Source: Pseudomonadota bacterium (lineage in GTDB: Bacteria > Myxococcota > Polyangia > Polyangiales > Polyangiaceae). Taken from it: a stretch of DNA of 7,487 nucleotides. The stretch lies in contig JAEZYO010000227.1 of the NCBI GenBank assembly GCA_023419055.1, positions 1 through 7,487 on the forward strand, written 5' to 3'. Shown piece by piece: positions 5,729-7,487 of the stretch. The translations under genes and the position numbers were made by a program. The notes under the pieces were generated by a model. The model made no database searches and was not told the origin of the DNA. It saw only the letters and a list, made by a program, of their open reading frames with translations. Numbering within the stretch: the first letter of the stretch is position 1; each line of letters begins with the position of its first letter.

Positions 5729-7165
5729 GTGGCGACCGACTACGAATCCGTCATCGGCCTGGAAGTTCACGCGCAACTCCTCACGAGCAGCAAGCTGTTC
5801 TGCGGCTGCTCGACGAATTTCGGGGCCTCTCCCAACACCAACGTCTGCCCTGTCTGCCTGGGCCTGCCCGGCTCTCTACCGGTGATGAACGGCGCAGCCG
5901 CGGCGATGGCCGTGCGCGCCGCGCTCGCGCTCGGCTGCACCATCCACGAGAGCAGCATCTTCGCGCGCAAGAACTACTTCTACCCGGATCTCCCGAAGGG
6001 CTATCAGATAAGCCAGTACGACCAGCCCTTCTCGACGAAGGGGTACCTCGACATCGAGGTGGACGGTCAGGTGAAGCGCGTCGGCATCACGCGCGTTCAC
6101 ATGGAGGAGGACGCGGGCAAGAACGTCCACGGCGTCGGCGGGAGCTCGCTCGTCGATCTGAACCGCGCCGGCGTTCCCCTCGTCGAAATCGTGGGCGAAC
6201 CCGATCTTCGCTCGAGCTCGGAAGCCGCGGCGTACCTGCGGGCGCTCCGCGACATCTTGGTCTTCATCGGCGTGAACGACGGCAACCTCGAGGAGGGGAG
6301 CTTCCGCTGCGACGCGAACGTCTCGATCCGCCCGCGGGGCTCGACGAAGTTCGGCACGCGCTGCGAGCTCAAGAACATCAACTCCTTTCGCTTCGTGCAG
6401 CGCGCCATCGACGCCGAGATCGCGCGCCAGACCGCGATCTTGGACGCGGGCGGCAAGATCACTCAAGAGACGCGGAGCTTCGATCCCGACACGGGGCAGA
6501 CGCACACGCTGCGCTCGAAGGAAGACGCGCACGACTATCGCTACTTCCCGGAGCCCGATCTGCCGCCGCTCAAGCTCGACCAGGCGTTCATCGCGCGCGC
6601 GCGCGAAGCGGTGGGTGAGCTCCCGGTCGCCATGCGCCAGCGCTACGTCGAGAAGCTCGGGCTGACTCCCGCCGCTGCCCTGACGCTCACGCAGCACCCG
6701 GGCTACGCGCGCTTCTTCGAGAGCGCGTGCTCCACGTTCCCGCAGCCGGTGAAGGTTGCAAACTGGGTGGTCAACGAGGTCCTGCGCGGAGCTTCCACGC
6801 ACGGGCTCGAGGCTAAGTTCAGCGTCACTCCGGGACAGGTCGCGGAGCTCCTCGCGCTCGTCGAGTCGGGCGACATCAGCGGCAAGCAGGCCAAAGAGGT
6901 CTACGCGGCGGTGGAAGGCAGCGACAAGTCGCCGAAGGCCGTGGTCGAAGAGCGCGGCATGAAGGTCGTCTCCAACGCCTCCGAGCTTCAGGCGATCTGC
7001 GAGCGGGTGCTCGCTGCGAACCCCTCGCAGGCAGAGAGCTTCCGCGCCGGGAAGACGGGCGTGCTCGGGTTCCTCGTCGGTCAGGTCATGAAGGAAACCA
7101 AGGGCTCCGCGAACCCGAAGCTCGTGAACGAGCTCCTCGAGAAGCTGCTCGTGGGGCCGAACTGA
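5729..7165 (+). CDS. gatB: Asp-tRNA(Asn)/Glu-tRNA(Gln) amidotransferase subunit B (478 aa)
   Basis: GatB is the tRNA-binding kinase/transamidase subunit of GatCAB, which makes Gln-tRNA(Gln) and/or Asn-tRNA(Asn) from misacylated precursors in the cytosol. The length is normal for the family. Signatures in order: [10 protein letters not shown] (8-17); zinc-binding cysteines 25, 27, 40 and 43 within FCGCSTNFG and [34 protein letters not shown] (80-98); HMEEDAGK (124-131); [11 protein letters not shown] (192-202); CELKNINSF (212-220); and [18 protein letters not shown] (264-281). The C-terminal YqeY-like tRNA-binding tail runs from about 330 to 478 and ends with [16 protein letters not shown] 5729 is preferred because family members begin a few residues before [10 protein letters not shown]; the upstream in-frame TTG 5687 would add 14 residues of low-complexity text. 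No good ribosome site precedes GTG 5729. gatA and gatC are not in the window; lipA follows after 7 bases. Confidence 0.97.
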   Translation: MATDYESVIGLEVHAQLLTSSKLFCGCSTNFGASPNTNVCPVCLGLPGSLPVMNGAAAAMAVRAALALGCTIHESSIFARKNYFYPDLPKGYQISQYDQPFSTKGYLDIEVDGQVKRVGITRVHMEEDAGKNVHGVGGSSLVDLNRAGVPLVEIVGEPDLRSSSEAAAYLRALRDILVFIGVNDGNLEEGSFRCDANVSIRPRGSTKFGTRCELKNINSFRFVQRAIDAEIARQTAILDAGGKITQETRSFDPDTGQTHTLRSKEDAHDYRYFPEPDLPPLKLDQAFIARAREAVGELPVAMRQRYVEKLGLTPAAALTLTQHPGYARFFESACSTFPQPVKVANWVVNEVLRGASTHGLEAKFSVTPGQVAELLALVESGDISGKQAKEVYAAVEGSDKSPKAVVEERGMKVVSNASELQAICERVLAANPSQAESFRAGKTGVLGFLVGQVMKETKGSANPKLVNELLEKLLVGPN

Positions 7166-7172
7166 GGGCAAT

Positions 7173-7487
7173 TTGAGCTCCATCAAGCCCGAATCCGTCG
7201 CCAAAACGAGCCCTGACCCGGCGCCCGCCGGGAAGGCGCTGCGGGACCCGAAGCCCCCGTGGCTCAAGGTGCGCGCTCCGGGCGGCGAGCGCTACGCATC
7301 GCTCAAGCAGACGCTCCGCAAGCTCGACCTCTACACGGTGTGTGAAGAGGCGCGCTGTCCGAACGTCGGCGAGTGCTGGGGTTCCGGCACGGCGACGATC
7401 ATGCTGCTCGGCCACACGTGCACGCGCGGTTGCCGGTTCTGCGCCGTCACCACGGGCAACCCCCGCGGCGCGGTGGATCCTCGCGAA
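7173..7487 (+). CDS. lipA: Lipoyl synthase, N-terminal part (runs off window)
   Basis: LipA is a radical SAM enzyme that inserts two sulfur atoms into protein-bound octanoyl chains to make lipoyl cofactors for 2-oxoacid dehydrogenases and the glycine cleavage system. The visible 105 residues contain both cluster motifs: the auxiliary 4Fe-4S set Cys57, Cys62, Cys68 (C-x4-C-x5-C, in [14 protein letters not shown]) and the radical SAM set Cys83, Cys87, Cys90 (C-x3-C-x2-C, in [13 protein letters not shown]). The [14 protein letters not shown] segment (28-41) is typical just upstream. The start is TTG 7173, with GAGGG (7164-7168) four bases before it, overlapping the gatB stop. No ATG or GTG occurs in frame before residue 33. 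Seven bases separate it from gatB, so the two are probably co-transcribed. About two thirds of the gene lies beyond base 7487. Confidence 0.95.
   Translation, partial: MSSIKPESVAKTSPDPAPAGKALRDPKPPWLKVRAPGGERYASLKQTLRKLDLYTVCEEARCPNVGECWGSGTATIMLLGHTCTRGCRFCAVTTGNPRGAVDPRE

Noticed and set aside
6592..6605. Alternating CG tract of 14 bases (possible Z-DNA)
   Set aside because: It is explained by gatB codons for Ile-Ala-Arg-Ala-Arg-Glu using the preferred GCG and CGC codons.
5500..6618. Plus-strand open frame spanning the gap before gatB and the first half of gatB
   Set aside because: Most of it is an out-of-frame reading of gatB. The part in the gap has no protein-like features or ribosome site.
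5876..7267. Long minus-strand open frame (463 codons) opposite gatB
   Set aside because: It is antisense to well-conserved gatB and composed of Arg/Leu/Val/Glu-rich text typical of a shadow.

Overview
The window is about 7.5 kb of GC-rich DNA with strong G/C preference at third codon positions. All confidently called genes lie on the + strand. GC content, codon use and the flavour of the proteins (a short NuoG, an oversized NuoH, a small secreted barrel-like protein) suggest a myxobacterium-like member of Myxococcota, perhaps Polyangiales. That placement is a judgement from pattern, not a database match.

Layout. Positions 1-4395 hold the end of a respiratory complex I (nuo) cluster: the 3' end of nuoD, then nuoG, nuoH and nuoI. 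nuoG/nuoH share one base and nuoH/nuoI share four, so these three are almost certainly co-transcribed and translationally coupled. nuoE and nuoF are not between nuoD and nuoG, and nuoJ-N do not follow nuoI. Positions 4408-4683 hold a small uncharacterised ORF in the same frame as nuoI. After a 116-base gap with an imperfect hairpin comes a secreted, probably outer-membrane, protein (4800-5408). A 320-base interval follows whose minus strand contains a possible small gene or gene remnant. From 5729 onward are two housekeeping genes, gatB (complete) and lipA (5' part only, running off the window), 7 bases apart and probably one transcript.

How the genes work together. NuoD, NuoG and NuoI form part of the iron-sulfur arm that carries electrons to quinone. 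NuoH is the membrane subunit where that arm docks and quinone binds. GatB is the transamidase subunit that converts misacylated Glu-tRNA(Gln) or Asp-tRNA(Asn). LipA inserts sulfur to make lipoyl cofactors for 2-oxoacid dehydrogenases. The two halves of the window have no evident functional link.

I see no mobile element, CRISPR array, tRNA, rRNA, defence system or biosynthetic cluster. The most unusual signal is the architecture of NuoH: 595 residues instead of roughly 325-350, with about four extra membrane helices inserted directly after its conserved GPNR motif, a cysteine-containing loop insertion and an extra C-terminal helix.
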